In this document: one piece after another, positions 6,379-6,856 of the stretch
How positions within the stretch are numbered: the stretch's first letter is position 1
Layout of the letters: each line of letters opens with the position of its first letter
Origin: CAYVSY01 sp964454255
GTDB lineage: Bacteria; Bacillota_I; Bacilli_A; RF39; UBA660
Direction: 5' to 3'
DNA length: 6,856 nucleotides
NCBI GenBank assembly: GCA_964454255.1
Contig: CAYVSY010000047.1
Location: 1-6,856 of the forward strand
Notes under the pieces: model-generated
Seen by the model: only the letters and a program-made list of their open reading frames with translations
The model's database searches: none
What the model was told of the DNA's origin: nothing
Translations under genes and position numbers: made by a program

Positions 6379-6728
6379 GGGGTCGACTTGGTTTCGACAA
6401 AAATATCGGAGTTTAAATGGCAAGTCGTTGGTGAACGTAAACACAACAAAAAATAACTGGAAACAGAAATCAAAACGCTTTTGCATTTGCCTAATTTAAG
6501 GTAGCAAGAGACTTCTTTATTCCTTTTCTTGTGAGGAATAACTGAGGTTAATAAAGCAAGATATATTATGTCATTTGTTTGGATGATATAATGAAATTTT
6601 CAAACTAGTAAATATTTGGGCTGTTAGTCACTAACAAATGTTTATGAAACATAAATGATTAACTAAACTTGTAGAGGTTTAAATAGCCATATTTTTGGAC
6701 AGGGGTTCAATTCCCCTCGACTCCACCA
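6379..6728 (+). ncRNA. ssrA: Transfer-messenger RNA (tmRNA), one-piece type
   Basis: This 350-nt RNA rescues ribosomes stalled on mRNAs lacking a stop codon and adds a degradation tag, acting with SmpB. The ends form an alanine-tRNA-like acceptor: GGGGTCG (6379-6385) pairs with CGACTCC (6718-6724), with one G-U pair, followed by A and encoded CCA (6726-6728). The 5' part has the conserved GACTTGGTTTCGAC. The T arm is AGGGG-TTCAATT-CCCCT (6701-6717). The long helix P2 joins 6401-6417 with 6678-6694. The mRNA-like part starts after AAAAAATAACT, equivalent to the AAAAAATAGTC before the E. coli resume codon. Later helices include TTATTCC with GGAATAA (6517-6523, 6535-6541) and, near 6610-6645, AAATATTTG with CAAATGTTT, consistent with the pseudoknot region. 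The gene is continuous and not permuted. It is followed after 3 nt by a tRNA gene and driven by a consensus promoter. Confidence 0.97.
6459..6494 (+). other. ssrA: tmRNA tag reading frame, encoding GNRNQNAFAFA
   Basis: The resume codon is most likely GGA at 6459-6461, chosen by alignment with the E. coli tmRNA around the AAAAAATA stretch just upstream. Eleven codons follow to the TAA at 6492-6494. With the alanine carried by tmRNA itself, the tag would be A-GNRNQNAFAFA. Most bacteria end the tag in ALAA or a close variant, which ClpXP recognises; this one ends in AFAFA, like the AFA-ending tags of mycoplasmas that are read by Lon. The frame also stays open for six codons upstream of GGA (to a TAA at 6438-6440), so a longer tag cannot be fully excluded. 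Confidence 0.8.
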
Positions 6729-6731
6729 CTT

Positions 6732-6807
6732 GCTGAAATAGCTCAATTGGTAGAGCAACTGAATCGTAATCAGTAGGTTGGGGGTTCAATTCCTCTTTTC
6801 AGCACCA
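6732..6807 (+). tRNA. trnT: tRNA-Thr (anticodon CGU)
   Basis: This is a complete 76-nt cloverleaf with encoded CCA. The acceptor is GCTGAAA (6732-6738) with TTTCAGC (6797-6803). The D arm is GCTC/GAGC (6741-6756). The anticodon stem ACTGA/TCAGT encloses ATCGTAA with anticodon CGT at 6765-6767, which reads ACG codons for threonine. The variable loop is AGGTT. The T arm is GGGGG-TTCAATT-CCTCT (6780-6796), with two G-U pairs. Discriminator A6804 and CCA 6805-6807 follow. G1-C72 and C2-G71 agree with threonine identity. It starts 3 nt after the tmRNA CCA and has no promoter of its own, so it is presumably cut from the ssrA transcript. Confidence 0.97.
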
Positions 6808-6856
6808 GATTGATAAATACTTGAACTTTTATAGTTTCGAGAGTAATAAATTACTA

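Noticed and set aside
6438..6458. Longer tmRNA tag beginning at ACA (6441) in the same frame
   Set aside because: The frame is open, but alignment with the E. coli tmRNA around AAAAAATA places the resume codon at GGA 6459, giving an 11-codon tag of normal length.
6808..6856. Promoter (TTGAAC-17-TAATAA) or terminator hairpin (CTTGAAC/GTTTCGAG) after tRNA-Thr
   Set aside because: The promoter match is weak (4/6 and 3/6), and the hairpin needs a bulge and a G-U pair and has no T-run. I see nothing firm in these last 49 bases.
1..6856. CRISPR array, insertion sequence, integrase or attachment site
   Set aside because: I saw no regularly spaced repeats, transposase motifs or terminal inverted repeats. 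tRNA-Thr and ssrA are common integration targets, but no integrase or duplicated 3' end is present in the window.

Overview
The window is AT-rich, roughly a quarter G+C by eye, and densely coded. It looks like a low-GC Gram-positive or Tenericutes-like bacterium: AGGAGG-type ribosome binding sites, textbook vegetative (SigA-type) promoters, an OmpR/PhoB regulator with a PhoR-type kinase, and a one-piece tmRNA. Tryptophan is read from TGG in the codons I checked. All four large genes are open with TGA counted as stop, and the response regulator ends in TGA, so the standard bacterial code fits and the mycoplasma code does not. The tmRNA tag nevertheless ends in AFAFA, which recalls the YAFA/FAFA tags of mollicutes. 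An uncultured gut Bacilli/Mollicutes-like lineage (RF39 or Erysipelotrichia-like) is my guess; no taxon can be fixed from this sequence alone.

Left part (1-4250, minus strand): a two-gene operon driven by a good promoter at 4219-4247. The first gene encodes a family 31 glycoside hydrolase (GH31) homologue. The second, 11 bp downstream and with its Shine-Dalgarno overlapping the first gene's stop codon, encodes a HerA-type DNA-translocase ATPase. Just beyond the herA stop, a strong minus-strand promoter (1-29) points out of the window to the next gene. The GH31 protein keeps the fold and the catalytic nucleophile, but several conserved acidic active-site positions are replaced by lysine or proline.

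Middle (4195-4383): a 189-bp divergent intergenic region. It holds the leftward promoter, an 8-bp perfect inverted repeat, a near-perfect Shine-Dalgarno in front of a three-codon micro-ORF, and an extended -10 promoter for the rightward operon.

Right part (4384-6302, plus strand): a two-component system, with response regulator and membrane histidine kinase overlapping by 4 bp. A terminator overlaps the kinase stop codon. A full-consensus promoter follows, then ssrA (tmRNA, 6379-6728) and, after only 3 nt, tRNA-Thr(CGU) (6732-6807), apparently as one transcript. The last 49 bases show no feature I can support.

Most of this is ordinary chromosomal content. The points that stand out are the probably catalytically altered GH31 protein coupled to a HerA ATPase, the unusual AFAFA degradation tag, and the very tight ssrA-tRNA-Thr tandem.
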